Positions 1-13,069 of a stretch of DNA of 64,000 nucleotides are shown piece by piece. A model generated the notes under the pieces. It had not been told where the DNA came from. It worked only from the letters and a program-made list of their open reading frames with translations, and searched no databases. Position numbers and translations under genes: made by a program. The stretch comes from Holothuria scabra (lineage: Eukaryota; Echinodermata; Holothuroidea; Aspidochirotida; Holothuriidae): NCBI GenBank assembly GCA_037179385.1, contig CM074200.1, positions 33,421,884 to 33,485,883 on the forward strand. The letters are read 5' to 3'. The first letter of the stretch is position 1. Each line of letters starts with the position of its first letter.

Positions 1-241
1 TCCCTCCTTTTTCAATACAGAGAAAATAAAATTAGGCTACTACCGTATTTACTCTATTAAACGCCCCCTCTCTAATAAACGCCCCCCAACGTTTTCGTCA
101 CATTGCATAAACTGAAATTGTCAATTCCAAAGACAATATGGTAAAAGGAAAATGAAATAGTCCTTCCTTGAAGCCACGAAATCTCCTAAAGTCCCATTTC
201 CTAAAGTAAAAGGCATGTTTCTGCAACTTATTTCTGTGATT

Positions 242-452
242 AAGTCCCAAATTAAGTGTTCCAAATAAACAGTACTAAGCGTTCAAAGCAAGAACACTAA
301 GGATTGTCCCAGAACACTTAATTTTAGCTTCGAGCACTACTGGATTTCATCGAGCACTTATTAGTGCTCATAAGTCCCACATTAAGTGTTCCAGATAAAC
401 AGTACTAGTGTTCAAAAGCTCAGAACACTAACGGAACACTTAATAAGTGTTC
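242..452. repeat. Duplicated segment rich in AAGTGTTC palindromes
   Basis: A block of about 49 bp at 242-291 recurs at 370-419 with few changes, 128 bp apart. Both copies and their surroundings contain many AAGTGTTC and GAACACTT motifs, ending in an inverted repeat near 434-452. It lies between the left transposon end and the LINE. Confidence 0.55.
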
Positions 453-469
453 TTTTCATCTAAGGGGAT

Positions 470-2981
470 ATCCATCAAGCTATCACAACAAGGCTGTTGT
501 GTTTGGGGATTTTAACTTTCCAGATATCGATTGGCATTCCTGTACTAGTGGGTTACATGGGAGGGATTTTCTTGAGGTTGTGACTGATGGTTTCTTTACC
601 CAGCATGTTCTGTTTCCCACTCGTGAGGATAATTGTCTTGATTTGGTGTTAAGTGCAGATGAGAACATGGTCAGAAATGTAGCTAATGGTGGTAAGATAG
701 GGTCCAGTGACCATGACCTTATTTGTTTTGAGTTACATTGTTTCAGCAATCATGCTAGTAGTGACAAAAGAATTCTTGATTTCAGCAAGGCTAACTTTAC
801 TCGTGCTAAGGAGCTTTTAACCATAGATTGGGCGGCCCGTTTGTCTCACTTGGGTCCTGCTGAGGCATGGGGTGTTTTCCGGGATGTTGTTTCTGACACA
901 ACAAAGTTGTGTATCCCACTTAAGAAAGCTGTGGTTAAAAATAGGCCAATTTTGGATTTCTAGAGAAGTTCTTAGAGCAACTAGGAAGAAACGTAAGTGT
1001 TGGCGTCGCTATAGGGCCAGTAAAAGTCCAGAAAACTTAGCAGCTTACAAGAAGCAGGAATTCTTAGTTAAAAATTTGGTAAATGGAACTAAAACTAGGT
1101 TTGAAAAGCAGTTGGCCAAGGAGGTTAAGATAAACCCCAAAACTTTTCATGCCTATGTGAGGTCTGGCAAGCTTAAGGAGCCAAGGTGTGGGGCCTCTCA
1201 AAGGTGATGATAATACTTTGGTTAGTAACCATCAGGATATGGCTAATTTGTTAAATGACTATTTTGTATCTGTTTTTACCGAGGAATCATCTTTGTTGGG
1301 GACATGTAATGGTTCTGATGTCTCTTCTTCAATCAGTTATGTCATTTTCTCAGAGGAACAAGTTTGTAAAAAGTTAAAGAGTTTGAAAGCTAGTAAGGCC
1401 CCTGGGCCAGATGGGGTCCACCCAGCCATTTTACGTGAATGCTCCGAGATTTTGTCAGTTCCTCTTTCCATCATTTTTCAGAAGTGTCTGGATTCGAGTT
1501 TTGTTCCTACTGACTGGCGGGTAGCAAATGTTACTCCAATTTTTAAGAAGGGGGATCGAAGTAATCCTTGCAATTACAGGCCTGTCAGTTTAACCAGTGC
1601 TGTGTGCAAAGTTATGGAATCTTTAATTAAGGATAGTTTACTTAAGTATCTTAAGATAATGAGTTACTTAATCTGTCACAGCATGGTTTCCTGCCAAGCA
1701 GATCTTGTGTTACTAACTTACTGAGCTTTCTTGAAGATGTCTCTTCATCTCTTGATTCTGGGTATGGCGTTGATGTCATTTACCTTGACTTTTCAAAGGC
1801 TTTTGATAAAGTTCCATTAGGTAGGCTAATGGTTAAACTGCATAGGTTAGGGGTTCAGGGCAATTGTGCTGATTGGATAAATTCGTGGCTTCATGGTAGA
1901 TCTCAGAGAGTTGCTGTCAATGGTAACTTCTCCTCTTGGAAAGAAGTCACAAGTGGAGTACCACAGGGTTCTGTCCTCGGCCCACTTCTTTTCTTAATTT
2001 TCATCAATGATATTGATAGTTCTCTTACATCTCGTATAAGTAAGTTTGCAGATGATACTAAGCTTTATAGGAAAATTAGCATTTTGGATGATGCCTTACT
2101 GCTGCAGAAAGATCTGGATAGGTTATTTTCTTGGTCTCAGACCTGGCAAATGTCTTTTAATGCAGATAAGTGTAAGGTCCTTCATTTTGGTCCCAAAAGT
2201 TTTAGCTATGATTATAACATGAATGGTTGTGTTTTAAGTAATGTCACCTCTGAGAAAGATCTGGGTGTTGTAATTACTGGGGACTTAAAGTCATCAAAGC
2301 AGTGTGCAGCCACTGCTGTAAAGGGTAATAGAGTGCTTGGATTGATCAAGAGGAATTTCATCAATTTTAGTAAGGATATTGTACTTAATTTGTATAAGCA
2401 GTTGGTAAGACCCCATCTTGACTATGCAGCTCAGGCTTGGAGTCCCTTCTATGAAAAGGACAAGTTTGTTTTAGAGCAGGTTCAGAGGAGAGCCACTCGC
2501 CTCATTCCTGAGGTGAGAAATTTGCCCTATCATGCTAGGCTTAAACATCTTGGGCTTACCACCTTGGAGCTGAGAAGGATTAGGGGAGACATGCTCCAGG
2601 TTTTCAAGTTCCTTTGTGAAAGAAATCCCCTGCTGACTTGTAGTTATTTAAGGGTTCAAGGTAATTCTCGGGTGCGTGGGCATTGTAAAAAGCTTGAAAA
2701 GCCTTTTGCAAGGCTTGACATTAGGAAGTTTAGTTTCTCCCATAGAGTTGTCAACGAGTGGAATTGTCGACCAGATTGGGTAGTTAACTCCCCCTCAGTT
2801 CACTGCTTTAAGGTTAACATTGACAGGTTTTTCCATGGCTGTGGTAGAATCTGATTGTTTGGGGCTGTAGTCAAGCTTTGGTGGTTTGACTTTTGATTAG
2901 GGCTTGGTCTTCAGGGCATCTTATGGGGCCTTGGCCCTCCTTTGCCCTTCAACCTGTTATGTTATGTTATGTTATGTTACA
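470..2981 (+). mobile_element. 5'-truncated, frameshifted LINE (CR1/L2-like)
   Basis: Encodes the end of an APE-type endonuclease (GDFNFPDIDWHS near 505) and a reverse transcriptase ([14 protein letters not shown] and FADDTKLY near 1950-2070). Four reading-frame segments (499-963, then to 1207, 1188-1724, 1829-2854) need at least three frameshifts to join, so the copy is dead. The 3' end finishes in a (TTATG)n tail at 2956-2980, as does the second copy at 57.9 kb. Clade given from motif style only. Confidence 0.88.
2956..2980 (+). repeat. (TTATG)n microsatellite tail of the LINE
   Basis: About five units of TTATG directly after the LINE 3' sequence; such short tandem tails are typical LINE termini. 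Confidence 0.75.
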
Positions 2982-3321
2982 TACCGCGAACCTGTGCTGC
3001 TTCGTTTGCGGTTCGAAAGTGGTACAGTACTGTACATACCGTAGGTATAAAAATAGTCGCTAGCCTATCCAAACAGCCTAACTACATGAAAATCCAAATT
3101 CACCACAGGAAAACTGTTTAACAGTGAAATGCGGTGAACGCGTATGTACTGCTAATGGTACTACTCACGGTAACTTTTATGCAATTACCGTATGAACGTG
3201 CGTATAGCCGGCCGCTCAGTATAGTAACGTGAGGCCTGGCTGTATACTGTGCACAGCATGCATGCATACATGCCGCAGGCCCCTAAAAAAGTCACTTCTG
3301 TGTGTAACGTTACATATCAAG

Positions 3322-3561
3322 ATGTCGGCGAAAGTTGATCACACTTGCAAAGTTCACAGTGTTGTTCGTGGCTACCATATTTATAGGAAAGTTTGGTTAC
3401 CGGTTATTGGGGAGGAGCTCACAGCTGATTGCGAAGCTGACAACCAAATGGGCAAATACGCCATAGTAGTTTATCAGAAGGGCTCAGATAAGAAACAAGT
3501 TGTGTGGCACTTGCATAGAGAAAAGTCACGTAAATTTGACTCCAATAAACGCCCCCTTTAA
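3322..3561 (+). pseudogene. HIRAN-like open frame inside the DNA transposon
   Basis: An open frame of 79 codons from an ATG at 3322. The text SVVRGYHIYRKVWLPVIGEE, then KYAIVVYQ and a final HLHREKSRKF resembles a HIRAN-type domain of the kind found in some transposon-linked proteins. The frame runs into the right terminal repeat, so it is probably a truncated piece of an autonomous element's protein or a captured exon. Confidence 0.5.
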
Positions 3562-3660
3562 CGAAAATTTCACGCCCCCGGGGCGTTTAATAGTGTAAAT
3601 ACGGTAGATTTGGAAACATGACGGGAGCTTTCATCATCACTTTGAATTATATATAGGAGA

Positions 3661-3720
3661 GCCATAGGCGGGATTACGGGGGGGGGGGGGCACGGGGGTA
3701 CTCCCCCCCCCCCCCACTTT
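3661..3720. repeat. Adjacent poly(G) and poly(C) tracts
   Basis: A run of twelve G at about 3679-3690 and a run of fourteen C at about 3703-3716 face each other across a short spacer and could form a hairpin or G-quadruplex. The flanks look like transposon debris. Confidence 0.5.
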
Positions 3721-4146
3721 TTTCCAGAACTTAGTTTTTTTACGTCTTATTCTTGTTGCTTTTGCTTCAAAACACAACTTGGAACTAACAGAGCTACGCA
3801 AGTGATACTTAATCAAGTTGTATAATATTTAAACAGGTCATATACATGCATTGAAAACTAAATAAAAACTATATTCTTCCAATAAATGTCTCAACGCTGT
3901 TTTTTCGACACGCTTCCCGTGTACCCGTTTTAAATATGTCAGGATTCGGGGTTACTTCTTGAAGAACACCTCTTCCATTGGCACTGAAACTTATCACCAG
4001 TGTTCGGACCGTACACAGCTGAAGGTCTACCGTAACTAGACTGTGCAAGGGGGGGGGGGCAGGGAGGCGGTCGTCTTCTGGTCCCCTTCTCTGACCAAGT
4101 GCCCCCAAGATTTCTGAAAGGACGATGATCTTATTTGACCCTAACC

Positions 4147-4700
4147 TGGAGCTCCACTCTTTTTCGGCTGAAGTGAAAAGGGGCCACCTTTTTTCTAATT
4201 TCCATTAATTTCTCTATTGAGATGTATCGAAAGTCCATTTTTCGGCATGTTCTGCGCGTAACATCACAGATAAGGACTCTATAAAAATCTCATGAAAAGG
4301 ACTCTATAGGAAACCAACGGTGCGTTTTCGCTTAGTACAAATATGCTCAGGGTCACCTTTATTCAGCTGTAGTGAAAACGGATCACTCTTTGTCTAATTT
4401 TATTTCAATTTCACTATTGAGATGAAGTAAAAATTCATTTTTTTTTTCGGCGAGCTCCGCGCGCCCCTTTACAGGTAACGACTCTGTGAAAGTCACCTGA
4501 AAAAGACTATATAGGAAACCAGAGTATGTTTGTGCTTCCTTAAGAATGTCTTTCGGGGGCCACCGTTATTCAGTTAAAGTTAAAAGTGGCCCATCCTTTT
4601 TCTAATTTTCATTCAGTTTCATTACTGAGATGTCTTAAACGTTAAATTCTTCGGCGGCTTCGAGCGCCCCATCATAGACGAGGGCTGAATTCACACGAGA
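4147..4700. repeat. Three diverged tandem units of about 205 bp
   Basis: The landmark CTATTGAGATG or its variant recurs near 4213, 4423 and 4622, each followed by a Cys/Gly-codon-like TTCGGC and GCGC stretch and preceded by a TCTAATTTT motif. The units are much diverged. No coding signal. Confidence 0.6.
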
Positions 4701-5838
4701 ACCCCCCCCCCCCCTAGCGTTCTGAAAAGACCATCTGGGGCGCACCAAGGAGGGAGCCCCTGAAGGACCTCAATTTTAAGTAATCCATTCTCCCTCCCCG
4801 CACCCCCTGCATTATCGATTCCGACCGACTTTAATCATACGGAGTGGGGTAATAATTAAAGAAAGTCAAATTGTGATATTTGTGTTCTGTTAAGCGCTCA
4901 TCTTATGTAAAAAGTTGAAGATAAAATGCATCATTTTCATGCCTACAATTTCGTAAATATCCAGGAGTTTCCGGGGGCTTCGCCTCCTGGACTCCCACCG
5001 GGGGCTTCGTCACATTACACACTCTTGTTATTCTAGTTTACTCAGTGGCGTAGCTACTGGGGGGGGGGCAGGGGGCCCCCTGGAAAATTATTTGGGGATA
5101 TTTGATGAATTTTCTTATTCTAACAGAAATTTCTCAAAATATTTGTTAGAATAAGAAATTGTGAGGTATTTCTCATACATAATTCGTATTTTCATGCAAA
5201 AAATTAATCCCACATTTCGTCAGTTTCGCATGAACCGGCCCTGCTGCGCTCGCGTTCCACAAGCACGTCCTCGCCACGTAGCAGATTGAATATTCTCGTG
5301 TATACGCGCGGGGGTTATGATCAGTGCATTTCAGTGCACAGGAAGCTGTTATTCAGGAATTTAACAACAGCTGATACAGTACAACGAACGATGAAAGGCT
5401 ATAAACCCTAACTTATCCCCTTGTACACAGTCTCTGCGTTGTACACTTTGGGAATTCAGTAAAGGATGTGAAAACTGACAAGTCACTAACGTAGACCTCC
5501 GAGGTTATATTGTCCTACAAGCTAGTAGCGGGAGGGGTTTGACCTATAAAGATTTTACTCTGTGTACATAACGACGGATCGGGCTGAAACAATCCATGGC
5601 CAACGATAAACTTAACGTTAGTCTAGAAATAAGAATGAACGGGATCCATAGGTATACTTATATTTTGTTACTTAGCCTAATCCTTGGAGGCTTACAGGCT
5701 AGTTCGGGAAAATAGCTTTCTGCTCACTTGGGGTGTAACAATAAACGGGTCCATGAGTACCTTGCAGCCTTTTACACTTAACAGACCGCTGTTCTAACAG
5801 GATATCCTGTGTGATCGAGCCACTATTAGGCCTCCTTT

Positions 5839-6850
5839 CAGTGGCGTACGAAGGGGGACCATTGGGCCATGCTCCCCCCTCACCGATGGCATTTTTTTCT
5901 TTGTTCTTTAAAATACGGAGTCAAACTTTAGTAACACAGATTGTACTTCGAAAGATAGCATATGTGGCACCAGATTGCATATAAGGACACCCAATTTTTC
6001 AAAAATTTTCAAAGGGGAAGGATTGCCTCTGCAAGGCCCCTTAGTGATGCCAATTTTTTTTAATTCCTACAAATAGGCAAGTTCTGTCAAATTTCAAGTT
6101 TTACTTAAAAGGGTGGACTCTGTATCCCACTGGTGGAATCGATTAAAATAAAGACTACATGTTTAGATTCTCTTTACAAGCATGAATGCGCTATTTTTGG
6201 ACATCTGAGGGGTCTGATTTTTCGAAATTTTCTTTACGCTCCACGCCAACCAATGGTGGCGCTTCGCTCAGTCTTTTGGGCAAAATTACATTTTTGGGGT
6301 CAAATTAGCTCTTAACTCTCTGATCACCTTGCAGTTTGGGAACATATTTTGAAGTGAGCGTTTTATTACAAACGACAAAGGAAGAAAGCGACTCGTTAGA
6401 TTCTTCGTTTAAGTCAGGAAAATGCTATTTCCGGCCATCTGAGGGGTCTGATTTTCGAAATTTTCTTTACGCTCCGCGCCAACCAATGGTGGGGCTCCGC
6501 TTAGATAATCTTTATGATAAAATAACGTTTTGTGGCCAAGATAAACCACAATCCTGTACCGATCAACGTTCTTTTATTTTGACTCCTAAAAGTGTGCAAA
6601 TTTAATGACAAGTTTTACTTCGTAAGGTAGCATAAATGGCATAAGAATGCATGTAAAGACACAAAAGTTTCAGTTTTATCCTCATGAACCACCACGATTC
6701 AACTTTTAACACTGTTCCTGTCAAAGTCGAAAATCTTGCACCATTTTGCATCTAGGCTCCTTGAAAACGTCAAAAAATTTCCGGACATCCCCTCCCCTTA
6801 GACCATACTGCATGCCCCTCCCCTTCAGAGAAATCCTGCGTACGCCACTG
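5839..6850. mobile_element. hAT-like inverted-repeat element, nested
   Basis: CAGTGGCGTACG at 5839 is matched by CGTACGCCACTG ending at 6850. It lies wholly inside the 5043-7094 element. No matching 8-bp flanks. It contains a duplicated 80-bp block. Confidence 0.5.
6192..6512. repeat. Two copies of an 80-bp block, 234 bp apart
   Basis: CATCTGAGGGGTCTGATTTT at 6202 recurs at 6436, with both copies continuing through a TACGCTCC and CCAACCAATGGTGG stretch. A related stretch is at about 9204-9272. The similar peptides in both copies are a by-product of the duplication. Confidence 0.6.
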
Positions 6851-7102
6851 CGTTACTACATACAAATAAACCAGATATTCTTTACCAAATAATATACTTT
6901 GTTATTTCCGATTACTCTATGTTATACTTTAAGATTAAAATGCAGGTAATATTACAAAATGACATGGTAATGTTGTTATACTTGTAAATTTGCATATTTT
7001 ATATGAAATACATACACATTGACCGGGAAAAGTTTTGGGGAAATTTCATACCTTTGCCCCACCCCCCCTGGAAAAAATCCTAGCTACGCCACTGAGTTCC
7101 TT

Positions 7103-8399
7103 CCTTCCTCCCTTCCTTACTTCGAATAAGGTCTTAATGATGACAAGGACAGCAGTCTAAGTTGTATACATGATGGAAATAAGGCTATGTCGTAAGTATG
7201 GTATCCTGCAGCAGCACCAAAGATCATACAGCAAACGCTTCGTCCTTTGGGGAGATGAATTCGGTGACTTCTGCTTCTGTTCAACACCTTCAAAAGCCGG
7301 GTACCAAGCACAGATCACTTGTGTGGAAAAAATTGTCGTGGCGTTTCAATGTGATTTTTCTGTATTATTCTTCTCCGAGAAAAAATTCCAATCAGTTTAC
7401 TGATTTGAAAAGAGAGATAATTACATATTAAATCTGTAACCTACTGTGAATAACCAGATGCTCTTCATGTTTACATGTGCCGGGATCCGGGACGTCGACA
7501 CTGGTGGGGGAGGGGAAGATGGCATGGCAATCGCTCACCAATGAAAATATTGGGGGAAAACATATCGTTTGGCTTAATGGTTTTCGAGAAAACCTTAGTT
7601 TTAAAGAAAAAATACCACATTTGTAAAGCGCAATCTATTTATGTTTTGTGTACATGCATGTTAAAGTGTGCGTGCGTGTGTGTATGTGTGCGCTTGCGTT
7701 CGAGTGGGTGGATTGAGAAGATTCGGGTAACAGACACGATCTGAGATTCTGGCGGTTGAAGTATTTTGCTGCCCCTATCCTCTCACCTAATTCGCAAACA
7801 GATCTAAGTCACTGCTGGGATCACAGTTTAAAAGAATAATCCAAAGCCAAGTTTATTTTTGATAAGCTTTCTAGTGAAATTTTCTAGTGAAACATGCGTT
7901 CTAGCGAAATTTTCATTCGTTTACCGTGTTCATTTTTCCAATGTTTATAATTTACCACCAATTTTATACAACTAAACTGTGATTTATTGATACCATACGT
8001 GCATCCTGAGAAATTTAATTTTACGAACTTTACATGACGCTGGGCAAGAAAGCATCCCCAGTCAATTCGGGGTCAAACTAATGGGATGGAAAATAAATAT
8101 AAAAACAAAACATTTGAACATTTGCAAATTTTGTGTATCCATGATACATCACACCTGCTTGCTTCAAATTCACTTTTCACGGAAAATATATTAACTTCAG
8201 CTACTAATATCTCGAAAACCGAACATAGGGGAATGGATGAAACTTTTACCAGAATCGGCTTAAAAATATGTTCCTCCTTAACATGACAAACATAAATCTG
8301 GCTATGGTTTTTCCTTTGAAAGGCAGTCAACTACCCTCACCCCAAACTACAATATTTGTAGTAGCCTACTGAAAGTCTCAACTGGCACAGATCTTTTTT
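7103..8399. other. Stretch without recognised gene
   Basis: Contains a short GT-rich run (about 7663-7690) and several small overlapping open frames with no recognisable domain. Nothing else supported. Confidence 0.5.
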
Positions 8400-10361
8400 C
8401 AAGGGTGGCGCCACGGGGGGGGGGGGGGCTGGGGATCATGCACGCCCCCCCCTCCTCGTCGGGGAAGGTCAGCGGTTTTGTCGGGGAGTAAAGATAATAC
8501 TATAAAAATTAAACAAAAATAAAAAGAAACCTAAGGCTGAAGTTACTGCATGAATCATCATGAATTTGTATCTTTATACATGACGGAATCGGTTTTAATC
8601 ACTTCTCTCTAGCTCTGTTATAACTCTTTCTTTGTACTTTGTCCCATCTTTAATCCATGCTCGCTATGTCACCCATATCCAAAACTTGTGTTCTTGCGTT
8701 GGAGACCAGGAAGCTAGAAGTTCCATGTGCAGACGTAAGCAAGAGTGGCATCAACGGGGACTGAGGGACACGCTCCTCGTCGGGAAAGGCTGCCCCCACC
8801 CGTGGTTGAGAAGATCGAATTTGTTTGGAAGCCTTCATCTATAGGGCAACGAATAAAGTTGTAAGCCCAATAAACTTCAGTCTCGGACGATCTTCTTGAA
8901 TTTGCTTGCTAGAGGCCCATATTCTTCAAGGAACTTAAACCACTCCCAATTCCTAATTTTTCTGCCAAAAACGGTCGGGAAGTTGTTCCATGGCATGAAG
9001 TGCCCAATTGTTCGCCATTTGTCTTGCCCCGCATTGCCTCGATCACACATAATAACAACGTAACGTGAGACATTTTCAAAAAACCGTTGGAAGTAAAACC
9101 ATTTTGTAGTCGGGAGCCCGAGTAGTCCCTTTTAGCGAAGGAAAGCTCATAATGAAGACTGCTTCATTTCTAGTTACGATCGAGTCTAGGAAAATGCCAT
9201 TTTGAGGGGTTCGACTTTTTTTGGTTACCTTTTTGTCTGTGCACCTCCACGCCAGCTGATGGCGCTCCGCTTAAAAAGCGTCTATTCTTCGTGGGGGGGG
9301 GGGGGGTATACTAAGAATTGAAAGTTTTATTTCGAAAAAAAGTACAAAATAACGGAAGCTTCAAATGTTTCTAGTTAAGAGCCGGAGAAATGCCACTTTC
9401 GACTGTTTGAGGGTTCGCAATTTAATTTGTCAAACTTTTTGTGCGCTTCTTTTAGATGGTCTTTCGGGGAGCGTTACCGCACATTTTTCGGACAAATAAT
9501 CTTCTGCCGGCTGCCCCCTTGTAAACCGAAACGATGCCAATATACAAAGTATAATACTTCCATTACAAGGGAAGCCAAACTCTTTCCACGGGGAAATTTT
9601 CCAATATGGTCCGAGGGCCTATTCAATAACCCCAACATACTACAGATCGCACCACTTCTTAATTTTTCTCATAAGTAGGTCAGATTCTTCCACAAAAACA
9701 AAGATCGGTCATAACATTACATTTTTCTCTACTATGAGCTCCAGTTTTTTTTTTAATATTTGTTTAAAATGGCACAATTTACCAATTTCAAAGCATACTC
9801 CGTGCAATAAAAAAACAACCAATTTCTCCCAATCATTCAGACATTCTACCTAATTTCTCTTGAAAGTAAGGAATATTACTTCATAAAGAACCCGAATTTT
9901 ACATTATAAACTTACCAAAAACCAAATTTTCTTTCATCAATTACCAAAAATTCTCCAACGTAATAAGCTCTTAAATAATAATCAAACCTTGTTCAAAAAA
10001 TAGAAAAGCTTTGGGCAAATGTCTAGTTTCGTCTGAGAGCCTTAGTACGTAGGCCCAGCTCGGTAAAATGCTTAACCTCAAAGATTTCCAGCTGTGACAC
10101 ATACAACGTTTTTGATTTTACTCATATAAAAGACAGATTTCGATATAAACACTCCATCTTTTTATGCTCCTTACAAAAAGCTAAATTTATTTCACAAATT
10201 TTAAATTTTCTTTTGAACAAACTCAACGTTTTTAAAAATTTGTTAAAGACGCGCGCGTCTAAAATTCTGCCAGGTCACGTCACACCTAGACTAAGTCATC
10301 GCACTTGTCGGATCCTCGAAATGCGGTCCCCTCTGTCGCGAAAATTCTGGAGCCACCCCTG
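8400..10361. mobile_element. Inverted-repeat element with GGTGGC ends
   Basis: Left end CAAGGGTGGCGCCACGG, right end reverse complement CAGGGGTGGCTCCAGA. A poly(G) run of fourteen lies just inside the left end. The same family occurs at 60877-61313. The flanks do not form a clear target duplication, so the two ends might come from different copies. Confidence 0.45.
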
Positions 10362-10419
10362 CATTATTTGACTGTAACTAGTTCAAAAAATACTGAGTAC
10401 GGTAGCTCATAATACACAG

Positions 10420-10600
10420 CATGAATTGTACTGAGTGTTTTGATTACATATTGGATCTGGTTTACTCAAACTGAAACAGTAAACTGAGATTGTGTCCAGA
10501 TGAGGATGAGTTTTAGACAGATATGAGAGTTGTTTAAGTAAGTATAGATGCTAACACATTTGAACCATTTGGGGTGAGAGGATGAGGCCTTTAATTTTCC
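10420..10600. repeat. Dispersed repeat, copy 1
   Basis: About 170 bp including ACTGAGATTGTGTCCAGATG and GTTTAAGTAAGTA. A related copy is at 29035-29215. Family not recognised. Confidence 0.5.
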
Positions 10601-13069
10601 TTTACTTTAGCGTGACAAGCATGGAAGGGGCGAATACATGTCTCCCCCCCCCCCCTTGTGATAGTGAGGGAGGCCTTATATGAGCATTTGGTTTCAGAAC
10701 CCAACATAGATAGTTCCTAACTACTTTAACCACTCTGTTTGGTGCCTGAGAAATTGGAGAATAGTTCCCATGCAGTCCCTGGTGAAGAGTACTATACAGC
10801 TTTTCAATAGTTTATAGGTAAAAGGAAATTACAGACAATGACTATGTGAGTCTAGAAGTGGGAAAAGCATGACCACTTTTCAACCAGAAACAAAAGACAA
10901 AGGCATGAAAATAATCCATCTTTCAAGTGACACTTGGCACATGACTCAACAAGGTAATGACAGGGGCAAAAAATAATTCCAGGGAGCAAAAGTTCCAAAC
11001 TATCTAGGGAACAAAAAAGCAGGGCCTTCCCCCAAGGATCCCTTCCCCACTCCCCTCCATGCCAACAGGAATGTGCTTTAGAATACTAGTAAACGAGCTC
11101 ACGTTTCCCTATAGTACAAAATGATTGAATTTGAGTTCCAGGAAATTGACGCTGACAAAATAGAGCAAAAGCCTAATAAGAAAATGCCCTATAATCCAGA
11201 TCAACACAAAGCCTACACATATCAAATACACAGCAAACCCCAGTAAAGCCCAACAAAGCCCAGCACAATAATACTTTGCCACGGTTACAAAAACCTTATC
11301 AATTTTTATCTTGAAGCAATTGACTGAACTGGAATGAACAACCTATTCTGAAAGACTGTTTCACACTTTAATTTGAATTTTTACGCTTTTAACGACTATC
11401 CTAAATTCTGTCATTAAATTGTAGAAGCAGTTCAAGGCCGCATCAGAGGGCTCTACCATCATGCTAATTATATGGGCCATGTTACTTCTATTTATCATAG
11501 CAGACAAACTTAAATGCTTCAAGTATTGTTAATTAAGTATAGACAACACTCAAGGGTAGTCCAAGAATAGTGGGAGGCGATGGTTTGGGAAACCTCTTTG
11601 GCCATTACAATGTGTTTGGATAAACACTTGAGGAAACTTGGTTCTTAGGGTTGACATTATGAAATTGGACACAATCATGAGCAAATCTATTTACAATAAA
11701 ATTTCAATAGGAAGATAGCACATTTTATTCAGCATATTTCATTTAAAATACACGGACGGAATTCATGTACTGGCTATTGGAGAAAATGTTTGCAAATGTA
11801 AAAGGAAATCATATGTTTCTATAGTAAATATTTGCAAAGGAAAGATAAAATTTTTATATACAATGACTTCTAGCAAAACTTACAAAAGAAATACAATTTT
11901 TCAAATATAAAAAAGAAAATTCGTATGTACAGTGTACAAAAGACATAAACATTGAAAATATTTGACAAGCAAAGATCGTTTTTCTTGTCTTACTTAAAAA
12001 AGATAAATTACAATCCACTATTCACAGTATATGAAGGCTTTACATGACAGCACTCCTCTAACGATAGACCCTTCTAAGTTTTGAAAGAATGTTCCCTATT
12101 TTGTAAAGGGGAAAACATTTGAAATAACTTTAAAAGGCTCTACAAATATCCAACTTTTACATGAATTTACTTCTAGCATTGGCATCTAATGTATAATAAT
12201 TGTATATAATCTTTGCCAGACGGGATAACCATAAGAGTTACGAAGAAGAATGCAAGAATACAAAATAAATAAAGGTGAGCACCTCACTAGCACAGCTGGT
12301 ACTGTCATACCCCATGCAGATAAATGCTGAGAAGAATACAGAAGCTTCACTCCTACCCTCCCAGTCAAAGGGAGCTAAAAATGAAATGGAAGCCTCATTT
12401 CCCCTCAATTAGCCTCAAGGTTCTTTTTTCTTTATAACTGATCCTTTAAGAAACATTTGAAAATAGTCAAATCAGCACTGAAAATTTTTTTCATGGTCAC
12501 TAGCCTCGATAAACAGAAATGTTTCTTCTAGTGTCCATCATGTGTACTGTATATATAAAAAATCGTTTCAGTTCAGGTTTGTTATCATGAAATGTACACA
12601 TGAAAAATGATTTGAATTGAATTCAATTGAATTGATAATAGATTTCCGCCTACTGATGTAATTAAGCCTCTGACTAAAATATGAGGGTTTGAAATTGATG
12701 TAGACAATAAAAGAAGACCATTTCAGGCTGACAGACCCCACTAAGGGCTACTTGCAGTCACTAAACACAAGCCTTGGTCAGATTTGTCCATGCATAACAA
12801 ACATATTACAGTCTGCCAATCATCAAATTGTCTTATTGGGAGAGGAAGGAATTCATGCTTACATTTTAATGTGACCAATTCACCATGCAATCACTACTTA
12901 ATCCTGAAAACCAGTCATAACTGGTGCAGAGAACCAACCCAAGTCTTCAACAGATGAATCCAATAGCATGGTCATGGGGCTTCTGGGTGGCCAGCATCAC
13001 TGATTCCTGGAGGGGTTCAAATTTTAGGTACTTAAATTTTTCTCCTCTAAGATGTTCTAGAAAGGAATT
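10601..13069. other. AT-rich stretch, probably 3' UTR or downstream flank
   Basis: No open frame with a recognisable domain. Contains the candidate AATAAA site and a weak dispersed repeat at about 12490-12640 that resembles 56765-57000. Confidence 0.4.
11724..11729 (-). promoter_or_regulatory. Possible polyadenylation signal of the CH-ankyrin gene
   Basis: AATAAA on the minus strand about 1.6 kb past the stop. Other A/T-rich hexamers exist nearby, so this is only one candidate 3' end. Confidence 0.25.

Larger units (their letters stand above)
41..3606. mobile_element. DNA transposon with terminal inverted repeats, interrupted by a LINE
   Basis: The left end (TACCGTATTTACTCTATTAA, from 41) is matched in reverse complement at the right end (to 3606) with one mismatch, followed in both by ACGCCCC. 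A second AATAAACGCCCCC motif sits just inside each end. The interior holds a LINE insertion and a HIRAN-like open frame near the right end. No clear target duplication was seen. Superfamily not assigned. Confidence 0.7.
5043..7094. mobile_element. hAT-like inverted-repeat element, outer
   Basis: Starts CAGTGGCGTAGCTAC and ends with the reverse complement (TAGCTACGCCACTG) at 7094, a CA...TG terminus as in hAT elements. The 8-bp flanks (AGTTTACT and AGTTCCTT) agree at five positions only, so a target duplication is not proven. A second pair of ends is nested inside. Confidence 0.55.

Noticed and set aside
6133..6605. Two open frames sharing FRNFLYAPRQPM
   Set aside because: The similarity follows from the duplicated 80-bp block in the transposon; nothing suggests translation.
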